Shown here: positions 36,701 through 44,900 of the stretch, one piece after another
Position numbering within the stretch: the first letter of the stretch is position 1
How the letters are laid out: each line of letters opens with the position of its first letter
Origin: Tubiluchus corallicola
Lineage: Eukaryota > Priapulida > Priapulimorpha > Priapulimorphida > Tubiluchidae
Assembly (NCBI GenBank): GCA_030141605.1
Contig: JAQGDQ010000300.1
Location: 147,501 to 211,500 of the forward strand
DNA length: 64,000 nucleotides
Direction of reading: 5' to 3'
Made by a program: the position numbers and the translations under genes
The notes under the pieces: generated by a model
The model's database searches: none
Seen by the model: the letters and a program-made list of their open reading frames with translations, nothing else
Told to the model about the DNA's origin: nothing

Positions 36701-38092
36701 TCACCTGGCTCAGTACATTTTGTTGTGGTGGCATATTATTAGAAATTTGTAACCCAGCCAGCTGAGAACCATGAGTTGGTGGCACTTGTCGCAAACTCTG
36801 TGCAGGTGTCATAGTAAGTGGAATGGATGGATTATATCCAGGCTGATTTGATTGTACCTGCACAAAACCGCAGATAAATTACACTGTACCATCAATAATA
36901 ACACAATTTATAACAAAAAAAACCATATCAGTGAATTTGACGTGAATTTTACAAATAAAGTTGATAGTTAAATATAAATTCAACTTACAGTCATCATCCT
37001 AGACTGACCAGCGGCCTGAGATGTATTCATTCGTGGCATTTGCTGCTGACAGACCCCACGAAGCTGTACTTGAGCAAGAGAAGGATTACCCATCATGCCA
37101 CCATGTGTCACATTAGAAGGCATATACTGTCCTACACTCTGTGCATTTGGTCCATTCAGCAACTGATTTGGCAGCTCAATTTGGTTAGCACCAGATACAG
37201 ACATTTGGTTCATAACATTTACAGGTTTACTGTTCACTGAAGTAGCAACAGAATGCAACATATTTGAAGGACTATTAGAATATCCTGTCACTGTTTCACC
37301 CACTTGCACATTGTTAATACTATAAGCAGCACTGGATGGAGTCACTGAACGACTGATCACAACATTTGGCGGTGGAGAAGTCAAAGAGTTACTAGTCACG
37401 GGGCTTTTTTGTAAACCAGTATTACATAAACTAACATTTGGACTTAAAGATGGTTGCCTATGAGGACTATTTTTTGCTGGAGGTACCATTGGGGCTGGTT
37501 TACTCTGCAACAGTTGTGAAAGCGATGTTGCTTCACCTAATCCATTGGGTAACGGATTGCTGTTAGAATTGGAATCAGACAATCCACCCATTATTTCATC
37601 TGGGAGTGCATTTTCCAGGTCACGAAGTTTTCCTAAATACTCTATAAAAGAAACAGAAAATTATGTAGAATTAAATAATAGTCTCACGCAAAAAAGTAGG
37701 AAACAAAGAAATATGTTTGTAGCCATACACATACACAGAAAATTTGCCCATCAAGCAGCAAAACTGAAAGCAGATTTATTACAAATAAAGTTTTATTCAG
37801 TTAAATGTAAAGATAAATAATTTTTGCAATGGGTATTATTAAATTTTAAAACCTACATAGAGAATGTACAAATATTTAAGCAGCAGTCTTGCAAAGAAAT
37901 TCAAAAGCATAAAAATATCATTCATGGCATTAGGCCTAAATATTAGCCACAAACTCTAAATCGTAATAACAACTTAAAGAAACACCAAAGGTAAAAAACT
38001 GTTGGCTTACCATTTACTCCACTTCCAGTGAGTGGAGAAGACACCTTTGGTCGTTTGTTAGGCGGCCCATCACCATTAAATTGATCAGCCAT
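14424..38092 (-). CDS. CREBBP: CREB-binding protein / p300 histone acetyltransferase, 29 coding exons, 2195 aa
   Basis: This nuclear co-activator acetylates histone H3/H4 tails and many transcription factors and bridges them to the basal machinery. I assembled 29 exons from visible GT-AG sites; all phases close from ATG (38092) to stop (14424), giving 6588 nt. Domain order matches vertebrate CBP/p300: nuclear-receptor-interacting N-terminus with LxxLL (68-72), TAZ1 (about 320-410), KIX (about 565-650), bromodomain (about 925-1030, Asn1002), RING/PHD (about 1035-1160), HAT (about 1170-1540, Trp1305 and Tyr1336), ZZ (about 1545-1600), TAZ2 (about 1610-1690), NCBD (1883-1926), polyQ, and the C-terminus RFVENL. 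It is slightly shorter than the human proteins (about 2400), mainly in linkers. Invertebrates usually have one gene for both paralogues, so CBP versus p300 cannot be chosen. Introns are 88-1853 bp. AG occurs two bases before the ATG. Exon-by-exon entries follow. Confidence 0.97.
15726..17322. other. CBP/p300 intron 28
   Basis: A 1.6-kb AT-rich intron. I see no exon, repeat boundary or RNA gene in it. Confidence 0.5.
17323..17511 (-). CDS. CREBBP: CBP/p300 exon 28 (residues 1700-1762), post-TAZ2 linker
   Basis: [20 protein letters not shown] matches the conserved QLMRRRMATMNT that follows TAZ2; a P/S/T-rich linker ends GAIEAAQK, equal to the AVEAARQ motif. Confidence 0.94.
17573..17930 (-). 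repeat. LINE-like 3' end with (TAA)n tail in CBP/p300 intron 27
   Basis: On the minus strand, AT-rich sequence ends in CAAAATAAATAG followed by about eight TAA/AAT units (plus-strand ATT repeat at 17573-17600). A 61-codon open stretch (17742-17927) lies just upstream but matches nothing. AATAAA plus a simple tail suggests the 3' end of a non-LTR element. The rest of the intron (to 19364) is featureless. Confidence 0.4.
19365..19763 (-). CDS. CREBBP: CBP/p300 exon 27 (residues 1567-1699), ZZ end and TAZ2
   Basis: [18 protein letters not shown] completes ZZ. TAZ2 follows: [50 protein letters not shown] and [16 protein letters not shown], with all three zinc sites. TAZ2 binds E1A, p53 and MEF2 in vertebrates. 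Confidence 0.97.
19859..20650. mobile_element. possible degenerate MITE in CBP/p300 intron 26
   Basis: The left end begins CAGGGATGTTACTGAAACTG, sharing CAGGGATG with the MITE pair at 22-23 kb. The right end reads, in reverse complement, ATGTAATACATTTCTGC. GCCTTT (19853-19858) and GCCTTA (20652-20657) flank it, matching at 5 of 6 bases. The interior is rich in CCGAAA/TTTCGG. The right terminus is eroded, so this is tentative. Confidence 0.4.
20765..21046 (-). CDS. CREBBP: CBP/p300 exon 26 (to residue 1566), HAT end and ZZ start
   Basis: [25 protein letters not shown] and [17 protein letters not shown], then RYHCTVCE. The HAT fold closes and the first ZZ zinc cysteines appear. Confidence 0.97.
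21233..21379 (-). CDS. CREBBP: CBP/p300 exon 25 (to residue 1472), lysine-rich autoinhibitory loop
   Basis: [19 protein letters not shown] is a dense lysine cluster like the p300 loop whose autoacetylation switches on the enzyme. The exon ends in the conserved STMEKHKE. The preceding intron is the shortest in the gene (88 bp). Confidence 0.95.
21468..21677 (-). CDS. CREBBP: CBP/p300 exon 24 (to residue 1423), HAT and start of the regulatory loop
   Basis: [20 protein letters not shown] is followed by an E/A-rich coil ([16 protein letters not shown]), which begins the autoinhibitory loop region. Confidence 0.96.
22207..22702. mobile_element. MITE copy 1 (CAGGG ends, 6-bp TSD) in CBP/p300 intron 23
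   Basis: Perfect 13-bp inverted ends CAGGGATGAGAAT...ATTCTCATCCCTG are flanked by the direct duplication CAAGTT (22201-22206 and 22703-22708). The 496-bp interior has a G-rich patch (GGGGGTTTGGGGGCCGCG) and no coding capacity. It aligns along its length with copy 2. CAGGG ends suggest the hAT superfamily, some groups of which make 6-bp rather than 8-bp duplications. Confidence 0.9.
22832..22997 (-). CDS. CREBBP: CBP/p300 exon 23 (residues 1298-1353), catalytic core
   Basis: [20 protein letters not shown] carries Trp1305, and [15 protein letters not shown] carries Tyr1336; these are the equivalents of p300 Trp1436 and the general acid Tyr1467. Both are intact, so the enzyme should be active. 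The exon is flanked on both sides by copies of the same MITE. Confidence 0.97.
23246..23695. mobile_element. MITE copy 2 (CAGGG ends, 6-bp TSD) in CBP/p300 intron 22
   Basis: The right end ATTCTCATCCCTG is intact; the left end CGGGGATGAAAAT has two changes. The flanking duplication is TACATT (23240-23245 and 23696-23701). Same orientation as copy 1, with small deletions. The different target duplications show that the two copies inserted independently and did not arise by local duplication. Confidence 0.9.
24336..24449 (-). CDS. CREBBP: CBP/p300 exon 22 (to residue 1297), HAT acetyl-CoA-binding region
   Basis: [20 protein letters not shown] and [26 protein letters not shown] and the R-T-x-V-Y-H-E-I segment line the acetyl-CoA pocket in p300. 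Confidence 0.96.
24702..24848 (-). CDS. CREBBP: CBP/p300 exon 21 (to residue 1259), HAT domain
   Basis: [20 protein letters not shown] then [19 protein letters not shown]: conserved central strands of the HAT domain. Confidence 0.96.
25350..25497 (-). CDS. CREBBP: CBP/p300 exon 20 (to residue 1210), HAT domain start
   Basis: [20 protein letters not shown], then [20 protein letters not shown], matching the first helix and beta strands of the p300 HAT fold. Confidence 0.95.
25743..25810 (-). CDS. CREBBP: CBP/p300 exon 19, PHD zinc site 2
   Basis: [20 protein letters not shown] completes the PHD and leads into the HAT domain through the conserved GRPRKENK(F/Y)SAK. Confidence 0.95.
26324..26401 (-). 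CDS. CREBBP: CBP/p300 exon 18, PHD zinc site 1
   Basis: [21 protein letters not shown]-x-x-C ... H-x-x-C of the PHD finger, packed against the HAT domain in vertebrate structures. Confidence 0.95.
27107..27163 (-). CDS. CREBBP: CBP/p300 exon 17 (short, 57 nt), RING-PHD linker
   Basis: [19 protein letters not shown] corresponds to TISKDQFEKKKNDTLDPEP of vertebrate CBP. Very short, but required to keep the frame. Confidence 0.93.
27720..27800 (-). CDS. CREBBP: CBP/p300 exon 16 (residues 1067-1093), RING
   Basis: [20 protein letters not shown]: the C-x-x-C of the discontinuous RING module that regulates HAT activity. Confidence 0.94.
28091..28248 (-). CDS. CREBBP: CBP/p300 exon 15 (residues 1015-1066), bromodomain end and RING start
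   Basis: [20 protein letters not shown] closes the bromodomain, and [20 protein letters not shown] begins the RING zinc site. Ends in phase 2 at GTAAGT. Confidence 0.96.
28879..29049 (-). CDS. CREBBP: CBP/p300 exon 14 (residues 958-1014), bromodomain core
   Basis: [19 protein letters not shown] then [18 protein letters not shown]. The acetyl-lysine-binding asparagine is Asn1002 (YN). Nearly identical to vertebrate CBP. Confidence 0.97.
29419..29537 (-). CDS. CREBBP: CBP/p300 exon 13 (residues 918-957), bromodomain start
   Basis: [19 protein letters not shown] and [14 protein letters not shown] are the first bromodomain helix and ZA loop. The donor GTTAGT is less usual than the GTAAGT common in this gene. 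Confidence 0.96.
29942..30263 (-). CDS. CREBBP: CBP/p300 exon 12 (residues 811-917), acidic linker with several SUMO-type motifs
   Basis: Contains [18 protein letters not shown] and VKPE, that is, repeated psi-K-x-E sequences like those of the CRD1 repression domain that precedes the bromodomain in vertebrate p300, then an acidic EREDDDSD stretch and KPKPCNKK. Sumoylation is inferred from motifs. Confidence 0.9.
30562..30723 (-). CDS. CREBBP: CBP/p300 exon 11 (residues 757-810), glutamine-rich linker
   Basis: Encodes [10 protein letters not shown], a polyglutamine run, then [20 protein letters not shown]. The leading RIRMQ corresponds loosely to VNRMQVSQ of vertebrate CBP. The donor GTGCTG is weak. 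Confidence 0.8.
31146..31393 (-). CDS. CREBBP: CBP/p300 exon 10 (residues 674-756), disordered linker
   Basis: S/T/N/Q-rich linker ([18 protein letters not shown]) of the long region between KIX and the bromodomain. Assigned by frame continuity and splice sites rather than strong homology. Confidence 0.85.
31601..31730 (-). CDS. CREBBP: CBP/p300 exon 9 (residues 631-673), KIX helix 3
   Basis: [20 protein letters not shown] forms the third KIX helix, including the Tyr that contacts phospho-CREB Ser in vertebrates ([20 protein letters not shown]). A basic tail follows. Confidence 0.96.
31980..32097 (-). CDS. CREBBP: CBP/p300 exon 8 (residues 591-630), KIX helix 2
   Basis: [18 protein letters not shown] then [20 protein letters not shown], strongly conserved with vertebrate KIX. 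Enters in phase 2 and leaves in phase 0. Confidence 0.96.
32563..32871. repeat. 30-bp minisatellite, about 10 copies, in CBP/p300 intron 7
   Basis: The unit is close to AATGTACACAAATGTGGCAA plus GTTTAACCAA. Copies are nearly identical, differing mainly at TACACA/TGCACA. Since 30 is a multiple of three and the unit has no stop in several frames, both strands show long spurious reading frames with a 10-residue period. The array begins about 28 bp inside the intron from the exon 7 donor. Confidence 0.98.
32900..33179 (-). CDS. CREBBP: CBP/p300 exon 7 (residues 498-590), linker and KIX helix 1
   Basis: Ends [19 protein letters not shown], the start of the KIX domain that binds phosphorylated CREB and MLL/Myb. 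The GTAAGT donor lies only about 28 bp from a 30-bp minisatellite in the following intron. Confidence 0.95.
33537..33740 (-). CDS. CREBBP: CBP/p300 exon 6 (residues 430-497), linker
   Basis: Q/T/P-rich linker containing [11 protein letters not shown], which corresponds to the conserved MQRAYAALGL helix between TAZ1 and KIX in vertebrates. Phase 1 at both ends. Confidence 0.9.
33881..34030 (-). CDS. CREBBP: CBP/p300 exon 5 (residues 380-429), second half of TAZ1
   Basis: [17 protein letters not shown] then DCPVCLPLK completes the third TAZ1 zinc site and the last helix, almost identical to vertebrate CBP. The exon enters and leaves in phase 1. Confidence 0.96.
34977..35226 (-). CDS. CREBBP: CBP/p300 exon 4 (residues 297-379), first half of TAZ1
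   Basis: After a short linker comes [20 protein letters not shown] and [19 protein letters not shown], with the HCCC zinc ligands of the first two TAZ1 zinc sites. TAZ1 binds HIF-1, CITED2 and STAT activation domains in vertebrates. Confidence 0.96.
35891..36205. mobile_element. MITE family M2, copy 1 (right end missing), in CBP/p300 intron 3
   Basis: It starts GCAAAAAAGTCCTTTTACAG and aligns by eye with 45821-46110, sharing CTGTAGGTCAAAGG, CCGTCACGTGACATG and TTAGCTGTTAAAACTG. The alignment fades near 36205, so the right end is absent. It contains the palindrome GTCACGTGAC at 35985-35994. Confidence 0.75.
36705..36857 (-). CDS. CREBBP: CBP/p300 exon 3 (residues 246-296), disordered linker
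   Basis: Phase-0 exon of 51 codons, P/Q/S-rich ([20 protein letters not shown]), between the receptor box and TAZ1. Bounded by gttttgtgcag and GTGAGA. Confidence 0.88.
36989..37641 (-). CDS. CREBBP: CBP/p300 exon 2 (residues 28-245), nuclear receptor interaction region
   Basis: Starts [17 protein letters not shown], the family's conserved FDLENDLPDELI block. LSQLL follows at residues 68-72, an LxxLL nuclear-receptor box. The remainder is a disordered S/N/P/Q-rich linker. The acceptor is ttttatag and the donor GTAAGT. Confidence 0.93.
38011..38092 (-). CDS. CREBBP: CBP/p300 exon 1 (residues 1-27)
   Basis: Encodes [20 protein letters not shown] and the start of the linker. PPNKRPK matches the conserved N-terminal nuclear localisation motif of CBP/p300 (PPxxKRPKLSSP). 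The exon ends in phase 1 at a GTAAGC donor. The sequence upstream of the ATG is cttcag-ac, an acceptor-like site. Confidence 0.93.
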
Positions 38093-40340
38093 GTCTGAAG
38101 ATTTAATTATCTTGGATTTTCAATTATTGTAAAATCCATGAAAGCGTCACAATTGTGAAGCCAAGCCATTCGAAAATAAAGTTAGAATACGCAAGAAACA
38201 CTTGCATCAAAATTAGACCAAATGTGAAGTCATACTCGGCGTAATTAATAAAATACATTCAAAACAACGCACAGAAATATAGTTGAAAAACGCTAAAAAC
38301 ATGGACGCTCAATTTCAAAATCTGAATATTTCGAATACGCTAAAAACTATCCACGATGTACTTAACCGCACGGAATCATTAATATATAATGTCAAAGTTC
38401 TGAAAATTTTGGAGATTTGCGTTACATATTGACATATAAAATGCTTTATGAAATATACAAATTTCACGAAAATGGCGACTCTGTTGATGGAAAAACTTTC
38501 ACCAGCGTCAGGAGAAAACGACGGAATTTGCCGAATATTATAAGACCTTCTTCGTGATTCGCTAATGTACAGTGACGTCGCATTTAATTTCGGAATTAGC
38601 CGAGGCTGTGCATTGTGGGACTTTTTAAATAGCCCCAGTGTCTGGTTGGGAGTTTGGACATAGAGGTTTGGGTAAGCATATCGAAGATTAGAACTGAAAA
38701 TTAAATACGCGAAAACCGAAGCTTTAGTTTTTGAGTACTTTTGGGTATTATTCGTAATACGCAAAGTCGTATTCGGTTTGATAAGTTTTCTGTGACTTCT
38801 AGAGAACAGAACTGACTCTAATTTGAAAAGACGCATTCAATAAGAAATTATAAAAAATTCCTTATTGTGGGTTTATAATTATATTTTCTTGATCAACCTA
38901 TCAGTAAAAATTAAACTTTTGAACAGCATCGTCTGCCACCTTACCTTATATTATACATGTCAAAATCACAATAATAATTTATTAAGCCCAATTTAATTTA
39001 GTAGCTTATATAAAGGAACGAATGGCGTCGAACTAGGCCGACATTTTAGAAATACAGTATTCACCGAAAAATCATATGCATGCTAATGTGGCTAAAGCAA
39101 CAATACTATCCTTGGAAAGGTACCGATTCATGTTTCAAAACTGAATGATCTAAACCTAAAATAAGATATGTTTAAGTTAAAATTAACAATACTATGATTC
39201 ATACATTGATAGCGAAGGAACTATAGCTTTGATCACGCATGCCGGGTACGTGACATTTGGGCACGAAGACAGTGGGCACCAACAAAAATTCATGTTGTAT
39301 CTATTTTTCATAATTATTTGTTTCACTATTAATTATTTCATGGTTCACTACCTTCCTAACTGTTACAATATAGTTTCTCTCAACTTAAAGTATGTAAATA
39401 ATTTATGAATAAACATATTATACGTAACGTTTTTAAGATCATTTCACTAATTTTATTGTATGGGGTAATATATAATATAACTGCTGAACCAGTCAATTGA
39501 CCATGCCCTTTCTGGTTTTCCACTTTTGGCATTAATGTGGTGTTTATAAAATTAACAAAGCAGAAGAAGACGCTGCAAGCTTAAATTAGCATTTTATCAA
39601 ACATCAAAATATGACAGCAATTTAGTTCAAAAATATTTAGCGCATCACAGAAACTGTAAATAACATAAAACTGTTCATGACAAAAGATCTATTCACAACA
39701 AAATTTAGCGCTAATGCAGCAATTCAACTAATATAGTATCACAGCATTATATTTAATGAGCTCTATAGCCTCAAGTTTTTTAAAAGAAACGGACGTGCAA
39801 TGCGTTATTTAGTTGTTGTTACTAAATCCCAACTCCAAATTAATCAGCTCAATTAATGAGCCAAATGCTAGACGTGTGATTATCAATATCAAAATTTTAA
39901 TAACTATAATTATATAATTGTAGGTTTTTTGCCGAGTTTCTCACCATTAACATGTAAATGTGCATTTAGCAACTCAGCAGTGCTTTTACACGTGCTAGCT
40001 AGGTTATAGTCGTTCTCGGTTTTAATTCACGATTGCACTCTGGAAAATGCATGATTATTTATTTTCTAACAAAAACTTGTGTGTTAAAAGGTACATCACA
40101 ATCAGGCACTGGAAGAGGATTCCCACAATCTTAACCTCCATACTAGGCAGTGAAATTTGTAGAGTTACACAGAAATAATCTATTTTTTGCGTGCGAGTTC
40201 ACAGCGCAACGTGTGCAAGTGGGTCGCGCCCAAATAACCTAACCCATAGCAGTAGTAGTTTTCGCGGCACGCACACAAGCCGCACTGTTAACATACTGTG
40301 ATTTCTGCTAATCAATACTGATAATAAACGCTTTATTTCA
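38093..40340. other. 5' flank of CBP/p300 and gene-free stretch
   Basis: The promoter of CBP/p300 must lie near the left end, but no TATA box is evident. A 173-codon open stretch on the minus strand (38315-38836) has no recognisable family, no signal or domain, and probably arises by chance. No repeats with clear ends were found. Confidence 0.35.
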
Positions 40341-40344
40341 CAAA

Positions 40345-40560
40345 CATATAGATATAATAATAACCTTTATTTGCCGTTAAAAATCGATATTCATAAGCAT
40401 AAAAGCATATAAGAACATTACAACATGAGAATAAAAATTCACACAACTGTTAAAGGCAAATGCATCAAGTGCAAACTAAAAACTACATAAACACAGGGCT
40501 CTTTTTTAAGAGTAAATGATAAAAATAAAACAATAATTTATAACAACCACATCAACATGT
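40345..40560 (-). repeat. probable LINE 3' end
   Basis: On the minus strand AT-rich sequence ends CGGCAAATAAAGGTTATTATTATATC, an AATAAA with a short TTA-type tail like the other LINE ends in this window. Confidence 0.35.
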
Positions 40561-40709
40561 ATATCACAGTGCTAGTGAATTCATTAATACTTAATATCAG
40601 CTTGAGGTGTTGGGATTTCATAAAAAAGTCTCAACTGTACGTGCAAAGATAGAACACTGAATAGACCTACACAAAAAATGAACAATGAATTCGGACAAAA
40701 ATGCATTAG

Positions 40710-41975
40710 TCAAACCCCCAGACAAGGACCATCACGGTCAAAGGACCACGGGTTAAAGATTCGCCGGAAAAGATAAAGAACCACTAAATAAAAGTTAGCA
40801 GGCCACGCAAGACCCGAATGGTAACCGAAAGACCCTTTGAGATACATTGTGCTTTGTGTTGAGATAATTATGTTATTTGCAATGGTTAAATCGTAAAATT
40901 CTGCATTATTTGCTAATACATTCTACTCATTACGACAAAAATACTATTTTCATACATAGACTAATTCAATCGTGCAGTAAATTGAAAAAATAAGTAAATA
41001 AAAGATTTTAAAAATATGAAAGAAATTAAAGTTTAATTATTTTTTATTTAAAGTGCGCGAATGACTTTAAGTTTAATTTTATTACTTTTAACAAAACAGT
41101 CTAGAAATTATTTACAGATGTAGTATTGACAATGATTACTGAGTAATGGCATTTCTTGCTATAATGCCTGACTACACTAGACATTTAACTGGAAAATATA
41201 ATTATACTCATTCAAAAAAGTACATGTTTTTATGATTTGGAGCCGAGGAGGTCGGGTGATTCAAGCTGCCAACATTCACTTTTGATATCACTAATGGCAA
41301 CTGATTTCGGTGAGCAAGAGTAGAATAAGGAAATTGGTAGCACCCAGCAAAGTTTGTTTTTATAAAAATGGCACACTTTCATGAAGTTTTGAGTGCAATG
41401 CAGCGGCTGCAATGATCGCAATGATCGACCTGCCACTGGTAGACACTAATTAAGATCAGATAGAGGGAGTAACACGTTTCTTGCCTCCCTAGCAAATCAT
41501 TAAAATATTTCCCAATGACGACAAATCACTTGTGACTGTTTTCTTTTTAGAATTGCGAAACGCGCGCTGCTGTATAATTATTAACCATGTAATTAGTCAC
41601 GTGTAGTATTTCGAATAAATATCAAACCTATGAAAAGCCAGAGACGACAATTATGTGAACACAATATATTTCAAAACGATGTTTTCATATTAAAGCTACC
41701 TACTTTTTAATGTGCGAAATAAATTTTAAATAAAAATCAAATAAAAAGTATAATACATTTCTCAATCATTATTATCACTAAAATTATCGGTCAGACTGAT
41801 GATACATTAACTTTCAGTAACATTTGCAATTTCACTCAAGATGATTTCAGCACAACCATTGGCGATCCTTTGACCAGTGGCCCTCTGTCCATCTCCCTGA
41901 CAGATGGTCCTTTATCTGGTGGTTATTTGAGTTGTGGTTCTTTGTCCGATGGTCCGTTGACCGCCTACCTGTGAA
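40710..41975. repeat. inverted pair of approximately 15-nt subrepeat arrays (foldback-like locus 2)
   Basis: The right arm (41856-41970) repeats GGTCCTTTATCTGGT / GGTTCTTTGTCCGAT / GGTCCGTTGACC units of about 15 nt. The left arm (40716-40850) holds the opposite orientation (GGTCAAAGGACCAC, AAAGAACCAC, GGTAACCGAAAGACC). About 1.0 kb of non-coding DNA lies between. The plan resembles locus 1 at 11 kb although the unit sequence differs. A foldback-type element is a reasonable reading; no flanking duplication was identified. Confidence 0.5.
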
Positions 41976-44900
41976 AAGTTGCGCCCACAAATCGTTCCAA
42001 AAAGCTTGTTGCATACAAGTAGATAATTACTACTAACAACTATTATATTCCACCCCATGTTGTGACCTGCATGTTTTAAAAAACTTTTCCCAAACTATTA
42101 TTTTTCGGTCATGACGGCCATTTTGTTCTATAAGGTTAGTAAACAGCTTTTCATCACTTGGCTGCCCTGTCCACTGTAAATAAACAGTAATTTTTGCGTT
42201 ATTTGCATGTAACTTTATAGAGCTGTCTATTTCGCCGTGTTGTTAGTTTGGTTCTCGTTAATGTCATAAATTTTTTGCCTGTTTATATTTTGTGACGTAA
42301 CAATAGAGTTTCCTATTCATTCTAACTTTTACGATAACACGGATTCTATAGCGACGATATGTAGTGGTCTAATTCACGACGGAACAAATTTTGTGACAAC
42401 AATTTAATGACATTTCAACTGACATATTTGTGGCAGCTAGGAAGAAAAAACTCAATAAGTGAATAATCCAATGCTTCACATTCCGAACTAGTTTAAAATT
42501 AAGTTTTTACACTTTCACACCAAAACCATGTCAAATATGCCAAGCTCCACATCTACCTACACACGGATTTAAACTTCCAAAAATCGCATAATCCAGTGCT
42601 TCACATTCCGGACTAGTTTAAAATTAAGTTTTCACACTTTCACACCAAAACCATGTCAAATATGCCAAGCTTCATATCTACCTACACGTTGACTAAAACT
42701 TCCAAAAATCGCAAAGCAGCGCTGGATAACTTCATAAATGCAGAAATGCGCGCTAGAATCGTTTTTTATGTAATGCGTCAATATACGATAAATTTGTACG
42801 CAAAATTATGACGAACGGAAGAGCACATGCAGTTGGTATGAATTGAAGACGTCAGTACGTTTAATCGCAAGTTTTTTACTTGTTTATTCTTATCTAATTA
42901 GGTTTTATAAAAGTCATTTGGTTGCTGTCCGATATTCGTAAGATTTAGCTAAATAAAATTGAACAAACTAAATTAAACAACGAATAAAATCATTGAGAAG
43001 GCTATGAGCTTCAGAATGGCACCAATAATGATCCGGCTGTGCATAAAAACCAGGAGAAAATCCCGGTTAAACAAATGAAAAGCAAACTCAGCACATGCGT
43101 CGATCCGAACCACTGACCTGAACCGTTTCTTAACTCTATGCAAAAGATGATATTTAAATCGTTAAGGGGCGCAAATGTGATTTATTTTTGACTGCCCCCT
43201 ATCCCATGCATCCACTTTTTATGTTTGTGTATTTACAGATAAAGTTTTATTTTTTATCTTTTTTATCTCTCGTAACACACGAAAAATCAAGTACATAGCA
43301 AAATGAGTTATTGGTAGTTAGAGAAAGGGTGGCGAAAAAACCCTAGAGGTTAGAAAATCAGCCACCCTTTTAGTTAAAGTTATTGCAAGAAAATCTAGCG
43401 ACTATTAAAGCTGAAATGAAACAAAAAAATCCTGTCAAACTGAAAAAAATACAATAATGAAGAAATGACAACAAAAAATGAATCAAACTAGTTTTAAATG
43501 GCAAAGCAATATGCAAAAGTAAAAGAAAAAAGCAAAACAGATAGAGAAACAAAATCAGAAGTAAATAAGCATTTAAAGTCACAATAAATAATAACGGATA
43601 TAAAAATAAGCATACAATGAGAAAATCAAACTGAAATAACACTACAAAATCGCACTATAAACAAATGAAACAGATTGGTTTGTGCGTGGTATTATAATAT
43701 CTGGCAAAAACAGAAGCACCAAGCGACAGATAAGTATAGAAAGCAAGAACTTGCAAACTAGAAGCACAAACTGCTAAAAATAATTTGTGTATAAAATTAC
43801 ATGTTCATGATTCTTTATTTTTAAATTTCAGCAACCACCAGTCAGTACCTTGTTGTAAAAACGAGCTTTTGCTCAATTAAGTTTTCCTGAAAAGTATCAT
43901 CTCTCATCTTTATCTTATCGCATTGTGATATACAGTATAGTAAGCGTCTGTACGAAGCCATTGAATATTAGCATTGTATACAAGGTATGAGATTGCTGAT
44001 ATGAAATACGGCCTCGTCGATTCTCTGGGTAGACGGACAGGTGTCTATACCATCTCAGCACCTGTTCCGTAATCGTAACCAGCATAGAGAAGTTGTCACT
44101 CAAGGTAGATGTATAACAAAACTAGAGGAAGCTGTCCGGTAGCTCTAACTGCAAAGTTCTACAAGAGGACAGTCAGGCAATATGCATGAAATTTTCAGGT
44201 TATGATATACAAAATATCTCTGAACAATTTATATTGTTAATAAATATATTTATATAATTTTAGAAGATGTAATTGTAATTACTTACACTGATCAACATGT
44301 CTATCTAGGAGGCCACTATATCCAGCGAGCCAATAAAATATCAAATTGAACAGAAAATAGTGGTATGAATGACATACGTAAATGTACTACTTTCGTTTAT
44401 CAGAATAATGATCCTCTGTATTATGTGAAGAAGCTGGTGCTAGAGAGTGCCGTAAACAGTATTTAATATATTAAATAATGTATAAAGTGTATAATTTCAA
44501 TATACAATTCAAGTATAATTATGATATACATGAAACTTTCAGGTATATCATTCACCTACATCTGTACGTCAACAGCATAATTATTTTAAAAAGAGTTAAG
44601 CAAAATTTATATCAGAAAACGACACAAGGATTGTTCTAAATGTATATTAGGATGCAGAGTTTTTGAAGTTGAATTCCTAGGAGGTCTTAAGTCAAAGAAT
44701 GGAAAAGAGCATTTTACATTTATTCTCTTGCGCCTCCACTACATCTAACTGTTTATCCAATATCCACTCTCAAATCCAAATTTCTCTGTAAACATTTTAC
44801 TCCATGTTTACGCCGATTAATAACTTTAATAAATTTCAACATAATTATATATCTTTGCTTTTAGCTTTTTGAATTTAATTTTAGCTGTTTGTTATTTCAT

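Noticed and set aside
38315-38836. 173-codon open stretch upstream of CBP/p300 on the minus strand
   Set aside because: No domain, signal or recognisable family, with compositional bias; probably chance, though not formally excluded.
43370-43642. 90-codon Leu/Phe-rich minus-strand frame that looks membrane-spanning
   Set aside because: The plus strand is simply A-rich here, which yields F/L-rich complement translations; no homology or splice sites.
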